From positions 1 to 15,438 of the forward strand of contig JAQUNE010000015.1 in NCBI GenBank assembly GCA_028717765.1: a stretch of DNA of 15,438 bases, written 5' to 3'. The notes beneath the pieces were generated by a model. It saw only the letters and a program-made list of their open reading frames with translations, was not told the DNA's origin and searched no databases. The position numbers and the translations under genes are program-made. Within the stretch, counting starts at the first letter, position 1, and each line of letters starts with the position of its first letter. Shown here one piece after another: positions 1 to 7,681 of this stretch. The DNA comes from Candidatus Omnitrophota bacterium. GTDB taxonomy: Bacteria > Omnitrophota > Koll11 > Gygaellales > Profunditerraquicolaceae.

Positions 1-2
1 AA

Positions 3-335
3 GATAACCTGAGAAAAGGGCAGAGGAGATTTTATGTGCATCTTGGGGCAAACCTTTTTGCCTTTAGTCCAATGACATTGGGGTATGTTGCGCTGGAAAA
101 AAATCTTCCTCTGGAATTTTATGGATACGGCCTGGCTATCCCGCAGGCGCTTTCCTGTGATTTTATCATCGTGAAAAAATCCGGGGCTCAAGGGATTTTT
201 TATTCAGAGCAGGATGCCCAGGAACTGCTGCTGAAAATTAAGGAATCCGGGCTTTTTACAAAATTAAGTAAAATTTTTATTTTACCTGATAATTCTCAGG
301 TTGAGATTTATCAGAAGATTAACCATAACCCATAA
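3..335 (+). CDS. C-terminal fragment of a membrane glycosyltransferase (GT39/ArnT-like), truncated by window edge
   Basis: The reading frame is open from the left edge (first full codon at 3), so this is the 3' end of a longer gene; the internal GTG at 36 is probably not the true start. The visible ~110 residues have no membrane segment. They look like the soluble C-terminal domain of multi-spanning GT-C glycosyltransferases: a stretch reading DFIIVKKSG, then a charged helix, then a last beta-strand ending VEIYQKI. The next gene ends in a comparable way (YIIFKDK, then IYIYRYL), so the two are probably paralogues. The stop lies 4 nt before the next likely start, implying one operon. The family assignment rests on this resemblance and on context only, because the catalytic part is outside the window. 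Confidence 0.55.
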   Translation, partial: DNLRKGQRRFYVHLGANLFAFSPMTLGYVALEKNLPLEFYGYGLAIPQALSCDFIIVKKSGAQGIFYSEQDAQELLLKIKESGLFTKLSKIFILPDNSQVEIYQKINHNP

Positions 336-339
336 GTTT

Positions 340-1920
340 ATGATGAAAAAGCAAATTTTTGGGGTGATTTTACTTTTAGTTTTTATTATTCTTACTAACT
401 ACCTCTGGTTAACCATGGATACCCAGCCACTCTGGTGGGATCAGGCAGATTATATGCGTACCTGCCTGCAGTATACCAACCGGATAGCAAGTTTTGATTT
501 CAAAGGTTTTTTTAGCGACCTGGTATCGTACAATCCCAGTAGGCCGCCTTTTCTCATGCTAACTACTATGCCTTTTTATATCTTGGGTTCTTATCAGGAA
601 GACTTCGCTATCATGGTGAATATTTTATTCCTGGCACTTTGTTTTTTCATCATTTTTGGGATTAGCCGGATTTATTTTCAACGCAAGATTTCATTACTCT
701 CTTGTTGTATCCTTTTTTGCTATCCTTTGGTTTTTGGCCTTTGTCGGCAGTATTTAGTTGATATCAGCTTAATGTTTTCAGTATTATTAAGTATCTATCT
801 ACTTTTAAAATGCGCCAGATTCAGTAATTTTAAATATTCGCTGTTATTAGGTCTGAGTTTAGGCATAGGGATGTTAACTAAGATTACTTATGCCGTATTT
901 ATTATCGGCCCTTTGTTTTTTACCATCTGGCAGGCAGAAAAAGAAAAATCTAAAATTTCTAAATCAAAATTAAATTTATTGGTTTGCCTAGTAGTTGCTT
1001 TAATCTTAACCTCCTTTTGGTATCTGCCCAATTTAAAAGTAATGGTATCTTTAATTACCGATTGCGGATTCGGTAAAGAAGCGCTACGTTCTTCTGCGGG
1101 AGCAATTTGGAGTTTGAGCGCATTCTCTTTTTACCCTGAGTTTATGGCTAATTACGGGATAAGCGTATTTTTTACAGCCGTATTTTTGCTCTCGGGTTTT
1201 ATTATTTTTCGTAAGGGGAACTTGTCCAAAATTATGCTGTTTCTCCTGTGGATAATTGTCCCGGTAGTATTTTTTACCTTTTGCCTTAGTAAGGATATTA
1301 GGTTTCTTGTTCCAGTGCTTCCGGCTACAGCATTGCTTACCGCGCAAGGGATATATGAGATCAGGTCAAGGCAGTTTAGGCGTTTATTGATAATTTTAAT
1401 CATTGCAATTGGGCTATTCCAGTTTTTTGTGGATTCTTTTGAAGTGGCATTTTTTTCTAAAACGCCTCCCCGGAGATTGAGCTGGAAAAATATTGTTTTT
1501 TTCGAGGTTATCGACGCAGGTTGCTACTTGCAACATCCGAAAAAAGAGGACTGGAAAATAAAAGAATTCTTCCAGGCACTAAAGAATGATTGTCAAAGTA
1601 ATTCTCTTTGTGAGGGAAATGTGATTACCCTATCTAACCACAAGGCCTATAACGTCAATACCCTCGATTATTACTCTCAAAAAAATAAAATCGGCCTTAG
1701 TTTTATTGGAGACAATAGCGCCTGGGAACTAATTAAAAACAATAATTTTCGGTATATAATTTTCAAAGATAAATTTGCCACGGATATTGTGGATTGCCAG
1801 AAAACAATTGATAGTGTGTATGTCTATATCAAGAATAATCCGCAGAGTTTCAAAATGATTTATAAGGCGCAAGTTTTTGACGGTTCAGATATTTATATTT
1901 ACCGTTACCTGAGGAAATAA
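340..1920 (+). CDS. Polytopic membrane glycosyltransferase, GT39/ArnT/PMT-like
   Basis: Predicted to move a sugar from a polyprenyl-phosphate carrier to an acceptor on the outer face of the inner membrane. The protein begins with a hydrophobic helix, followed by an acidic first loop (PLWWDQADY, Asp34 and Asp37). This is the place where GT-C enzymes of the PMT/ArnT group carry their catalytic Asp. About ten further hydrophobic segments run to residue ~370, followed by a soluble C-terminal domain of ~140 residues; 526 aa is usual for the family. I prefer the ATG at 340 (ATG also at 343), because a longer reading from TTG 301 would overlap the previous gene and add a polar tail before the first helix. 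No strong ribosome-binding site is visible, so translational coupling to the upstream gene is likely. The following DPM1-type gene could make its lipid-linked donor. The sugar and acceptor are unknown. Confidence 0.75.
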   Translation: MMKKQIFGVILLLVFIILTNYLWLTMDTQPLWWDQADYMRTCLQYTNRIASFDFKGFFSDLVSYNPSRPPFLMLTTMPFYILGSYQEDFAIMVNILFLALCFFIIFGISRIYFQRKISLLSCCILFCYPLVFGLCRQYLVDISLMFSVLLSIYLLLKCARFSNFKYSLLLGLSLGIGMLTKITYAVFIIGPLFFTIWQAEKEKSKISKSKLNLLVCLVVALILTSFWYLPNLKVMVSLITDCGFGKEALRSSAGAIWSLSAFSFYPEFMANYGISVFFTAVFLLSGFIIFRKGNLSKIMLFLLWIIVPVVFFTFCLSKDIRFLVPVLPATALLTAQGIYEIRSRQFRRLLIILIIAIGLFQFFVDSFEVAFFSKTPPRRLSWKNIVFFEVIDAGCYLQHPKKEDWKIKEFFQALKNDCQSNSLCEGNVITLSNHKAYNVNTLDYYSQKNKIGLSFIGDNSAWELIKNNNFRYIIFKDKFATDIVDCQKTIDSVYVYIKNNPQSFKMIYKAQVFDGSDIYIYRYLRK

Positions 1921-1935
1921 AAGGGTTAGGAAGCC

Positions 1936-2679
1936 ATGCAAAAAATTATTATTTTGCCGGTATTTAATGAAGCACAACAGATTGAAGAGGTTTTAGGGCA
2001 GCTGGAAAATTTGGCGGATCGCTTTATTATTATTAATGACGGTTCTACCGATTCTTCAGAAGAAAAAATTATGCTTTGGAAAAAGAATAAGGAAAATGTG
2101 CACTACCACAAACTTGCAAAGAATACGGGGATGGCCAGGGCCTTAAAGAAAGGATTTTCTTTGGCGGATGAGTTGATGCAAGATCGAATGATCCACCCGG
2201 AAGACCTGGTTTTTACCATGGACGCAGACGGGCAGCATAACCCCGCGCATATTCCAGAGATGGCTGAAGTAATGGAAGATGGCGGCCTTGATATTCTTTT
2301 AAACAGAAGGGATTTTTCTTTGTATCCTCTGCATAGGAAATTAGGTAACCGTTTTTTAAGTTTTTACGCCAGCCTCCTGGGTGGATTCCGCTATAAAGAC
2401 GTGGAATCAGGATTCCGGGTGATGCGGGCGAGGGTTGTCCCCAAGATTTTAAAATATTATATAGGTTGTAGATATAGTAACGCACAAGAAATCGCTTTGA
2501 TCAGTGCTTTGCTTAATTTCAAGATCAATAATGATTTTCTCATGCGCATAAAACTTTTCCGCAATCGCGGGCCTAATTATTTGGACGCCGCCATCATCAT
2601 GACCATGGGGACAGTTATTTTTTGGAGAATTAATTTTGACAAATTAAAGAAAAGGATCAAGAGTCAATGGAAGTCTTGA
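1936..2679 (+). CDS. GT2 glycosyltransferase, polyprenyl-phosphate mannosyl/glucosyltransferase type (DPM1-like)
   Basis: A GT-A fold family 2 enzyme that typically transfers a sugar from a nucleotide-sugar to undecaprenyl phosphate on the cytoplasmic side. Visible motifs are the N-terminal strand IILPVFNEA, the nucleotide-binding INDGSTD (Asp35), the metal-binding DADGQH (Asp96, Asp98), and the DVESGFRVMR stretch characteristic of dolichyl-phosphate mannosyltransferase relatives. At 247 aa with no C-terminal membrane segments it resembles the short DPM1 class. The start ATG at 1936 is preceded by AGGAAG about 4 nt upstream. It sits 15 nt after a GT39-like gene and overlaps the next gene by 13 nt. 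This fits a donor-maker plus donor-user pair; the exact sugar is not predictable. Confidence 0.85.
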   Translation: MQKIIILPVFNEAQQIEEVLGQLENLADRFIIINDGSTDSSEEKIMLWKKNKENVHYHKLAKNTGMARALKKGFSLADELMQDRMIHPEDLVFTMDADGQHNPAHIPEMAEVMEDGGLDILLNRRDFSLYPLHRKLGNRFLSFYASLLGGFRYKDVESGFRVMRARVVPKILKYYIGCRYSNAQEIALISALLNFKINNDFLMRIKLFRNRGPNYLDAAIIMTMGTVIFWRINFDKLKKRIKSQWKS

Positions 2680-4082
2680 TTATCAATCCACCGATTCCGG
2701 GAAAAATAAAATATATCAGAGAAGGACGCTGTGAGCAAAGGCTTTCGTCATTTCAATATATGATGCCTCCAATATCACTGGTTTCTATAGCGGCATTATT
2801 GGAAAAAAATGGTTTTCGGGTCAAGGTCTTGGAATGTATCGGAAAGAACCTTCAATTCAAGGACGTGGAAAAGGAAATCGCCGAATTTAAGCCTGGGCTT
2901 TTGATCATTAATTTTTCTACTGCTACTTATTTTAATGATTTAAAATTTGCCGGTTTAGTGCGTAATTTAACCTCCGCCCATTTAACTGCTATTGGGGTGC
3001 ATGTGAGCGCACTGCCCCAGGAAACCCTTACGCAAAGCCGCCTGGATTCTGTAGTTAGAGGGGAACCGGAAACAGCCTGCCTAGACTTAGCACAGGCAAT
3101 TTTACAGAGAAAAGGACTGGAAAGAGTGCGTAACCTTTCTTTTAAAGATAAACAGGCTGTAGTGGATAACCTCGGAGGCAATTTTATCGAAGATTTAAAT
3201 ACGCTTCCATATCCTGCACGCCATTTGATTGACAATAATTGTTATTCTTTGCCTACTGCTAGCCGGCCATATACCATGGTGATTAGTTCCCGGGGCTGTC
3301 CTTATAAATGTATTTTTTGTACTGCCCGGCAATATTACGGGGAAAAACCCAGGTTCAGGGACCCTAAAAATATCATTACTGAAGTAGAGGAAATAATTGG
3401 CAGGTTCAAAATAAAAGATATCGTAATGTGGGCGGATACCTTTACCTTAAATAGGGATTTAGTGATGGAATTTTGCGCATTGATCAAGAGCCGAAACCTC
3501 AAGTTCAACTGGATGTGTAATTCGCGTGTTGACAAGGTCGATGAAGAAATGCTAATAACAATGCGTAACGCAGGGTGTAAGGGGATTGCTTATGGTATTG
3601 AATCCGGGGTACAGAGTATTTTAGATTCTGCAAAAAAAGGGATAAATCTAAACCAGATAGAAAGGGCGTTTTGTTTAACCCGCAGGGCAAAGATACCGTC
3701 TTTAGGGCATGTGATTTTAGGCCTGCCAGGAGAAACCCCGGGGACGATTAAAGAAACTTTAAATTTTCTAAAAAAGCTTAATCCCGATTATGCGCAGTTT
3801 TATTGCGCAATTCCTTTCCCTGGCACGGATTTCTACTCTCTGGCAAAAAATAACGGCTGGCTGGTGACTGACAATTGGAGCAACTTTGAGTTAAACCAGG
3901 CGATTATTAAAACACCTCTTCTTTCTGAAGAAGAATTAAGATTGAGCCGTAAAAGTGCATACGCGGCATTTTATTTAAGGCCAGGTTATATTTTTAAGAA
4001 GATGGGCAGGCTTCTGCCGATGTGTTTTTCCGGTAAGCCAGGCAGAAAGATCTTTAGCTTCTTAAAAGATTGGATTGTATAG
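2667..4082 (+). CDS. B12-binding-domain radical SAM protein
   Basis: Radical SAM enzyme with an N-terminal cobalamin-binding-like domain (class B type, the BchE-related group). Residues ~1-140 form a Rossmann-like region with LIINPP, the MPPISLVSIAALLE helix and a loop reading IGVHVSALP, typical of this family. The classical DxHxxG cobalamin-ligating motif is not seen. The radical SAM core carries the [4Fe-4S] motif CPYKCIFC (Cys211, Cys215, Cys218). It is followed by the GIESG strand and the LGLPGET motif, with the domain ending near residue 400. At 471 aa it is a usual length. Start ATG 2667 overlaps the previous gene by 13 nt, implying translational coupling. Relatives often methylate or rearrange unactivated carbons. 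In this surface-sugar operon it may modify a sugar, lipid carrier or other envelope component, which is inference. Confidence 0.85.
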   Translation: MEVLIINPPIPGKIKYIREGRCEQRLSSFQYMMPPISLVSIAALLEKNGFRVKVLECIGKNLQFKDVEKEIAEFKPGLLIINFSTATYFNDLKFAGLVRNLTSAHLTAIGVHVSALPQETLTQSRLDSVVRGEPETACLDLAQAILQRKGLERVRNLSFKDKQAVVDNLGGNFIEDLNTLPYPARHLIDNNCYSLPTASRPYTMVISSRGCPYKCIFCTARQYYGEKPRFRDPKNIITEVEEIIGRFKIKDIVMWADTFTLNRDLVMEFCALIKSRNLKFNWMCNSRVDKVDEEMLITMRNAGCKGIAYGIESGVQSILDSAKKGINLNQIERAFCLTRRAKIPSLGHVILGLPGETPGTIKETLNFLKKLNPDYAQFYCAIPFPGTDFYSLAKNNGWLVTDNWSNFELNQAIIKTPLLSEEELRLSRKSAYAAFYLRPGYIFKKMGRLLPMCFSGKPGRKIFSFLKDWIV

Positions 4083-4084
4083 AT

Positions 4085-5431
4085 ATGAAAATTTTACAGG
4101 TTGTACATAGTTTTCTGCCATATACCATGGCAGGCACAGAAGTTTATTCCTATAAATTATCAAAAGAGCTAGCACGTAATAATGAAGTATCGGTATTTTT
4201 CAGGATCAATGATCCCCGGTTAAAAGAATATACGCTCGAACAAAAAGAATACGAAGGTTTAAATACCTATGCCCTTAATCATACCTTTCGGCATTGTAAG
4301 TCTTTCCGTCAAACCTATCAAGATGAAAATATCGATAAAAAATTCGCCGAATTATTAGATAAAATTAATCCAGATGTTGTGCATATTCATCACCTCTTAT
4401 TTTTATCTTTCGGCATGGTAGGAGAAATTAAAAAAAGAAAGATTCCGTTAATTTACACCCTACATGATTATTGGCTACTTTGTTACCGCGGGCAATTGAT
4501 AAAAGAAACCTTAAAGACCTGTAATTATCCTGCGGTCAACGAATGTAATGAGTGTTTAAAATACCTTTTAAGCATACAAGGTAATTCACTTTTTTTCTAC
4601 AATCTCTTAAAGAAAAAGATACCCGCATCTTTGCTTAATGCAGGAAAAAAGCTCTATCTGGCCACCGCCCGATCCAAAACAACCAACGCGGTTGAGGTCT
4701 TTCAAAAAAGTACACAAGAACTTTTTACGCAGATAGATTTATTTCTCGCGCCTTCATATTTCATCAGAGAAAAATTTATTTCCCAAGGGTTAAAGAAAGA
4801 AAAAATTATATACTCTCCATACGGGTTCGACCTAAATAATTTTACCGCTTTATCCTCAGAGAAATCTTCGAAACTACGTTTCGGATTTCTCGGGACATTG
4901 CTACCGATGAAGGGGGTAGATCTATTAATTTCTGCCTTTAAGGAAATTATGGATAAGAATATTGAGCTTTCAATTTATGGAAAACTTTTTTCTTACGTTG
5001 GTTTCGAGTCTTTTCCAAACCAGTTAAAAAAAGTAGTTGGAAATGACCCTAGGATATTTCTTCGGGGAGGCTATGATAATAAGGATGTTGGCAAAATTCT
5101 TTCTAAGATAGATGTGTTGGTCGTGCCATCGCTCTGGTTCGAAAATTCCCCTTTAGTGATACAAGAAGCATTTCTTGCCCATCTACCGGTAGTTGCTGCG
5201 CGCATCGGCGGAATTCCGGAAATGATTAAAGATGGTTTAAGCGGCTTACTTTTTAACGCAGGGGATAAAAATGATCTTAAGGAAAAGTTAGAATATCTTA
5301 TTCACCATCCTGAAATGATTAAAAAATTTAAGGAGAATATTCCAGGAGTAAAAAGTATAGAAGAAGATGCTCGGCGCACGCAAGAGGCCTATCAAGCACT
5401 CACCAGAAGCCCCGCAATGATCCACCAATAG
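4085..5431 (+). CDS. GT4 family glycosyltransferase
   Basis: A GT-B fold retaining glycosyltransferase, expected to add a sugar from a nucleotide-sugar to a growing polysaccharide in the cytoplasm. The N-terminal domain has AGTEVYSYKLSKEL and the VHIHHLL strand. The C-terminal domain has FGFLGTLLPMKGVDLLI and the EX7E donor-binding motif (Glu353 to Glu361, ENSPLVIQE), then ARIGGIPEMI and a GLLF loop. A Cys-containing insert (a Cys, then NECNECL) follows the N-terminal HDYWLLC stretch; such inserts are common in related GT4 proteins and might bind metal. I chose ATG 4085, 2 nt after the previous stop, because the conserved MKILQVVHSF begins there; ATG 4070 would add five residues and overlap the upstream gene. 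The last 40 nt overlap the convergent O-antigen ligase-like gene. Acceptor and sugar are unknown. Confidence 0.88.
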   Translation: MKILQVVHSFLPYTMAGTEVYSYKLSKELARNNEVSVFFRINDPRLKEYTLEQKEYEGLNTYALNHTFRHCKSFRQTYQDENIDKKFAELLDKINPDVVHIHHLLFLSFGMVGEIKKRKIPLIYTLHDYWLLCYRGQLIKETLKTCNYPAVNECNECLKYLLSIQGNSLFFYNLLKKKIPASLLNAGKKLYLATARSKTTNAVEVFQKSTQELFTQIDLFLAPSYFIREKFISQGLKKEKIIYSPYGFDLNNFTALSSEKSSKLRFGFLGTLLPMKGVDLLISAFKEIMDKNIELSIYGKLFSYVGFESFPNQLKKVVGNDPRIFLRGGYDNKDVGKILSKIDVLVVPSLWFENSPLVIQEAFLAHLPVVAARIGGIPEMIKDGLSGLLFNAGDKNDLKEKLEYLIHHPEMIKKFKENIPGVKSIEEDARRTQEAYQALTRSPAMIHQ

Positions 5432-6501
5432 CAGGATACCTCAGGTAAGAAAAAAGTAAAATCTATAAAGTTATGCAGAAGAAAGACCAGATATGCCGTA
5501 ATTAACAAGAAGATTTCCTTCTTGGAATTAAGAGAATTAATTTTTTTGAGTGCAGAATTTAATACTGCCCAGGTAAACCAGAGAAAAGAAAGCAAACCCA
5601 GGATGCCCATTTCCGCCCAGATTTGTAGGTATGAATTATGGCTATAACGCGATTGCGCAAGGTTAAAGTTCCCTGGCCCTACGCCTAGGAGGGGGAAGTT
5701 TTTAATAATTTTCCAGGTTTCCTGCCAGTAATTGATGCGCATCAGCGTAGAAAATATCGGTTGGAGATGTTGTTTCTGCGCGGAAGTCCGGAGCAAAAAT
5801 ATCACTATCAAAATTACTAAAAATCCCAATGAAAAAATCATCAGCTTCTTTTTTGAAGAACGCACAAGTAAAAAATAGATAATTATACCTAGCAGCAGGC
5901 TTAAAATTACCCCTAAAGATTTTGTCAAAAATAACGCGAATACTAAGGGTATAATTAACAAGATTTTATTTTTTGAGATAGCTGCCAGCGGGATAATCAT
6001 TGCTAGGAACCCCCCTAAGGCATTAGGGGTAACAAAGGGGAAAAAGGCGCGTTTTCTGGTAATATACTCCAAGGTAAACTGATTATTAATGTTTTGTTTT
6101 GCCAGATAGTCCAAGGCATGCTGAAAGCCAAAGTAATATTGATAGATGGCGGATATGCTGATTAATAATCCGCTCGAGACGATAGAGAATAAGACCTGTT
6201 TTCTTTCTTTATCTTCTAATGTAGTAGCGAAGACAAAAAATAAAAAACAAGCACCATACTGGATGATTTCTTTTATACTGGTTAATTTATTGGGAGAAAA
6301 TACTGTAACAATAGTTAAAGCTAGGGCTAAAAGCAAAAACGGATAGCGTAAAGTAGCAATTTTCTTAAGTCCATTATTTTTCACAGCCAGCCAAATAGTG
6401 ATAAAGGCAATAGCCAAAAAGGAAAAAATTAAATTTTCCTTTGGATACGCGAGGGAAGAAATAAATGGCCGGACCAAGATTAATAGCAGTAAGGCGAGCA
6501 T
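5392..6501 (-). CDS. O-antigen ligase / polymerase-like membrane protein (Wzy_C family)
   Basis: Predicted inner-membrane protein of ~10-11 hydrophobic segments, 369 aa, acting on lipid-linked polysaccharide at the periplasmic face. The diagnostic region is the large loop before the last helices: YWQETWKIIKN, then PLLGVGPGNF, then SRYSHNSYLQIWAEMGILGL, with His288 at the position conserved in WaaL/Wzy_C proteins. A ligase (WaaL), a polymerase (Wzy) and an oligosaccharyltransferase are not separable from sequence. The reading frame is closed by a TAG 15 nt upstream of ATG 6501, so this start is well fixed. No Shine-Dalgarno precedes it, and the predicted promoter puts the transcript start only a few nt upstream. 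The gene is tail to tail with the GT4 gene (40-nt overlap) and divergent from a GT2 gene, so it is expressed separately from the main operon. Confidence 0.85.
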   Translation of the reverse strand: MLALLLLILVRPFISSLAYPKENLIFSFLAIAFITIWLAVKNNGLKKIATLRYPFLLLALALTIVTVFSPNKLTSIKEIIQYGACFLFFVFATTLEDKERKQVLFSIVSSGLLISISAIYQYYFGFQHALDYLAKQNINNQFTLEYITRKRAFFPFVTPNALGGFLAMIIPLAAISKNKILLIIPLVFALFLTKSLGVILSLLLGIIIYFLLVRSSKKKLMIFSLGFLVILIVIFLLRTSAQKQHLQPIFSTLMRINYWQETWKIIKNFPLLGVGPGNFNLAQSRYSHNSYLQIWAEMGILGLLSFLWFTWAVLNSALKKINSLNSKKEIFLLITAYLVFLLHNFIDFTFFLPEVSCYWWIIAGLLVSA

Positions 6502-6503
6502 TA

Positions 6504-6512
6504 TGCTATAAT
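6504..6512 (+). promoter_or_regulatory. Extended -10 promoter for the divergent GT2 gene
   Basis: TGCTATAAT is a perfect extended -10 (TG-N-TATAAT, hexamer at 6507-6512). No good -35 hexamer lies 17 nt upstream, which is common for extended -10 promoters. The expected start of transcription is near 6519-6520, about 4-5 nt before the ATG at 6524. Its -10 shares 2 bp with the -10 of the opposing promoter, so the two promoters should compete for polymerase. Confidence 0.6.
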
Positions 6513-6539
6513 TCTATTGTAAAATGAAAGAGACGTCAA
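6511..6539 (-). promoter_or_regulatory. Sigma70-like promoter for the O-antigen ligase-like gene
   Basis: Reading the - strand, TTGACG (6534-6539) is followed by a 17-nt spacer and TAGAAT (6511-6516). This is a near-consensus -35/-10 pair with ideal spacing. The expected transcript start is only about 3-5 nt before the ATG at 6501, so the mRNA would have almost no leader. The -35 lies inside the coding sequence of the divergent GT2 gene. Confidence 0.6.
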
Positions 6540-7477
6540 ATGTAATTGTAAGTATTATTATTGCTACCTCAGGCGCGGGCGGCTATCTAAAAAAATGCCT
6601 GGATTCTTGCCTGATGCAGAGCTTTAAAAATTTTGAGCTTATCGTCATAGATAATTCTTCCAACAACTCTCTTGGTGCAGAAATCCAGAGATTATATCCT
6701 TCGGTAAAGTTATTTAGAAATCCGCAGCCGTTGTCCTATTGTAATTCTTTGAACCTAGGGATATCCTCTTCTATGGGCGATTTTGTTTTTTGCTTAAATG
6801 ATGATGTTAGCTTGGAAAAAGATTACCTAGAAAAAACTTTTAATATTTTCCCGCTCGACAAAAAGATCGGTGCGGTGTGCGGGAAAATTTTACGTAGCGA
6901 CGCTAAAACTATCGATAGTACTGGGCTATTTTTAAGTTATTGCCGGACTGCCAAGGAAAGAGGGTATGGCAAAAAAGATAGGCGCCAGTATGAAAAACCG
7001 GGGTATATATTTGGCGTGAATGGCGCAGTATTATTCTGCCGTAAGAAAATGCTAGAAGAAATTAAGGAGCCCGAAGGATATTTTGACCCGTGCTTTAATT
7101 TTTTTTACGAAGACCTGGATCTTGCCTGGAGGGCCCGGCGCGCCGGCTGGAAGGCTTATTATACGCCTTATGCAATTGCCTATCATGTACGGGGAGGTTC
7201 TTTTAGAATAGATTCCAAAGGCATAGATAAGCCATTCGCCAGAAGGTATCTCAGTGAAGAGCGGCATCTAGATTTGATTAAGAATCGCTACCTTACGATG
7301 GTCAAAAATGAAAAATTATCTAGTTTTTTGCTGCATTTGCCGGGAATATTTGCTTTTGAATGCCTGCAATGGGGCTATTGTTTGCTCCGTCGGCCGCGCT
7401 TGTTAGGATTATTCTCTATGCAACTAAAAATTTTTCCCGCCGCCTTTAAGAAAAGAAAATTACACGCTGTGCAGTAA
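6524..7477 (+). CDS. GT2 glycosyltransferase, rhamnosyltransferase-like
   Basis: A GT-A fold inverting glycosyltransferase of the WbbL/RfbF-like group, probably building surface polysaccharide in the cytoplasm. It shows the N-terminal VSIIIATSG strand, VIDNSSNN, and the metal-binding NDD (Asn92, Asp93, Asp94). A central FGVNGAVLFCRKKML stretch follows, then FYEDLDLAWRARRAGWK (Glu196, Asp197), the usual base/acceptor region of this subfamily. The 317 aa length is typical. An in-frame TAA just upstream (6509-6511) leaves ATG 6524 as the only sensible start, since the conserved first strand begins eight residues later. There is no Shine-Dalgarno, in line with a nearly leaderless transcript. It is divergent from the O-antigen ligase-like gene. 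Donor sugar unproven. Confidence 0.87.
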   Translation: MKETSNVIVSIIIATSGAGGYLKKCLDSCLMQSFKNFELIVIDNSSNNSLGAEIQRLYPSVKLFRNPQPLSYCNSLNLGISSSMGDFVFCLNDDVSLEKDYLEKTFNIFPLDKKIGAVCGKILRSDAKTIDSTGLFLSYCRTAKERGYGKKDRRQYEKPGYIFGVNGAVLFCRKKMLEEIKEPEGYFDPCFNFFYEDLDLAWRARRAGWKAYYTPYAIAYHVRGGSFRIDSKGIDKPFARRYLSEERHLDLIKNRYLTMVKNEKLSSFLLHLPGIFAFECLQWGYCLLRRPRLLGLFSMQLKIFPAAFKKRKLHAVQ

Positions 7478-7525
7478 TTTATCGAAAAGATTAAATTTAT
7501 TGAATTTCTCGTCGAGAAAAAATAC

Positions 7526-7554
7526 TTGACAAAGAGGGTATGTTGTGATAAAAA
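7526..7554 (+). promoter_or_regulatory. Sigma70-like promoter of the ligase-ligase-kamA operon
   Basis: A perfect TTGACA (7526-7531) is followed by a 17-nt spacer and TAAAAA (7549-7554), a 4-of-6 match to the -10. It lies in the 192-nt gap between the GT2 gene and the first ligase. The predicted transcript would start near 7561 and carry a ~110-nt leader ending in the hairpin at 7638-7671. An ATG at 7558 opens a 12-codon reading frame in this leader, but it sits almost at the predicted transcript start, has no ribosome-binding site, and may mean nothing. Confidence 0.5.
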
Positions 7555-7637
7555 AAGATGTTGATACAAGGTATTGATGAAAAAAACGTAAGCTGAAAGA
7601 GGATAAAAACAAAAATTGGAAAAATAGGCGTAATTTC

Positions 7638-7671
7638 GGGGCTCGCAACAAACAAGGAGCCCTTATTTTTT
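7638..7671 (+). terminator. Terminator-like hairpin (possible attenuator) in the leader of the ligase operon
   Basis: GGGCTC (7639-7644) pairs with GAGCCC (7657-7662), extended by a G-U pair, around a 12-nt loop. It is followed at once by TTATTTTTT, the form of an intrinsic terminator. It lies after the predicted promoter and directly before the first ligase. Its 3' arm overlaps the only good Shine-Dalgarno (AAGGAG, 7654-7659). Folding could therefore end transcription, block ribosome binding, or both. No competing antiterminator helix is obvious and no known riboswitch class is recognised upstream. It could instead be a terminator for the GT2 gene through which the operon must be read. Confidence 0.55.
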
Positions 7672-7681
7672 GACTAAGAAG

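Noticed and set aside
301..339. TTG 301 as start of the GT39-like gene
   Set aside because: It would overlap the upstream gene by 35 nt and add a polar, basic segment before the first membrane helix; ATG 340 or 343 fits the family better.
4070..4084. ATG 4070 as start of the GT4 gene
   Set aside because: The conserved MKILQVVHS strand begins at ATG 4085, and 4070 adds only five residues (MDCID) while overlapping the previous gene.
7505..7519. TTTCTC-GTC-GAGAAA hairpin after the GT2 gene
   Set aside because: It has a 6-bp stem with a 3-nt loop but is followed by A-rich, not T-rich, sequence, so it does not look like a terminator on either strand.
7555..7637. Known riboswitch or T-box in the ligase operon leader
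   Set aside because: No T-box AGGGTGGAACCGCG-like element, and no preQ1, lysine, SAM or fluoride aptamer pattern could be recognised; only the terminal hairpin is supported.
7375..7651. Two short - strand reading frames across the gap before the ligase operon
   Set aside because: AT-rich, Phe/Leu-rich translations with no family resemblance; they cover the end of the GT2 gene and the promoter/leader.
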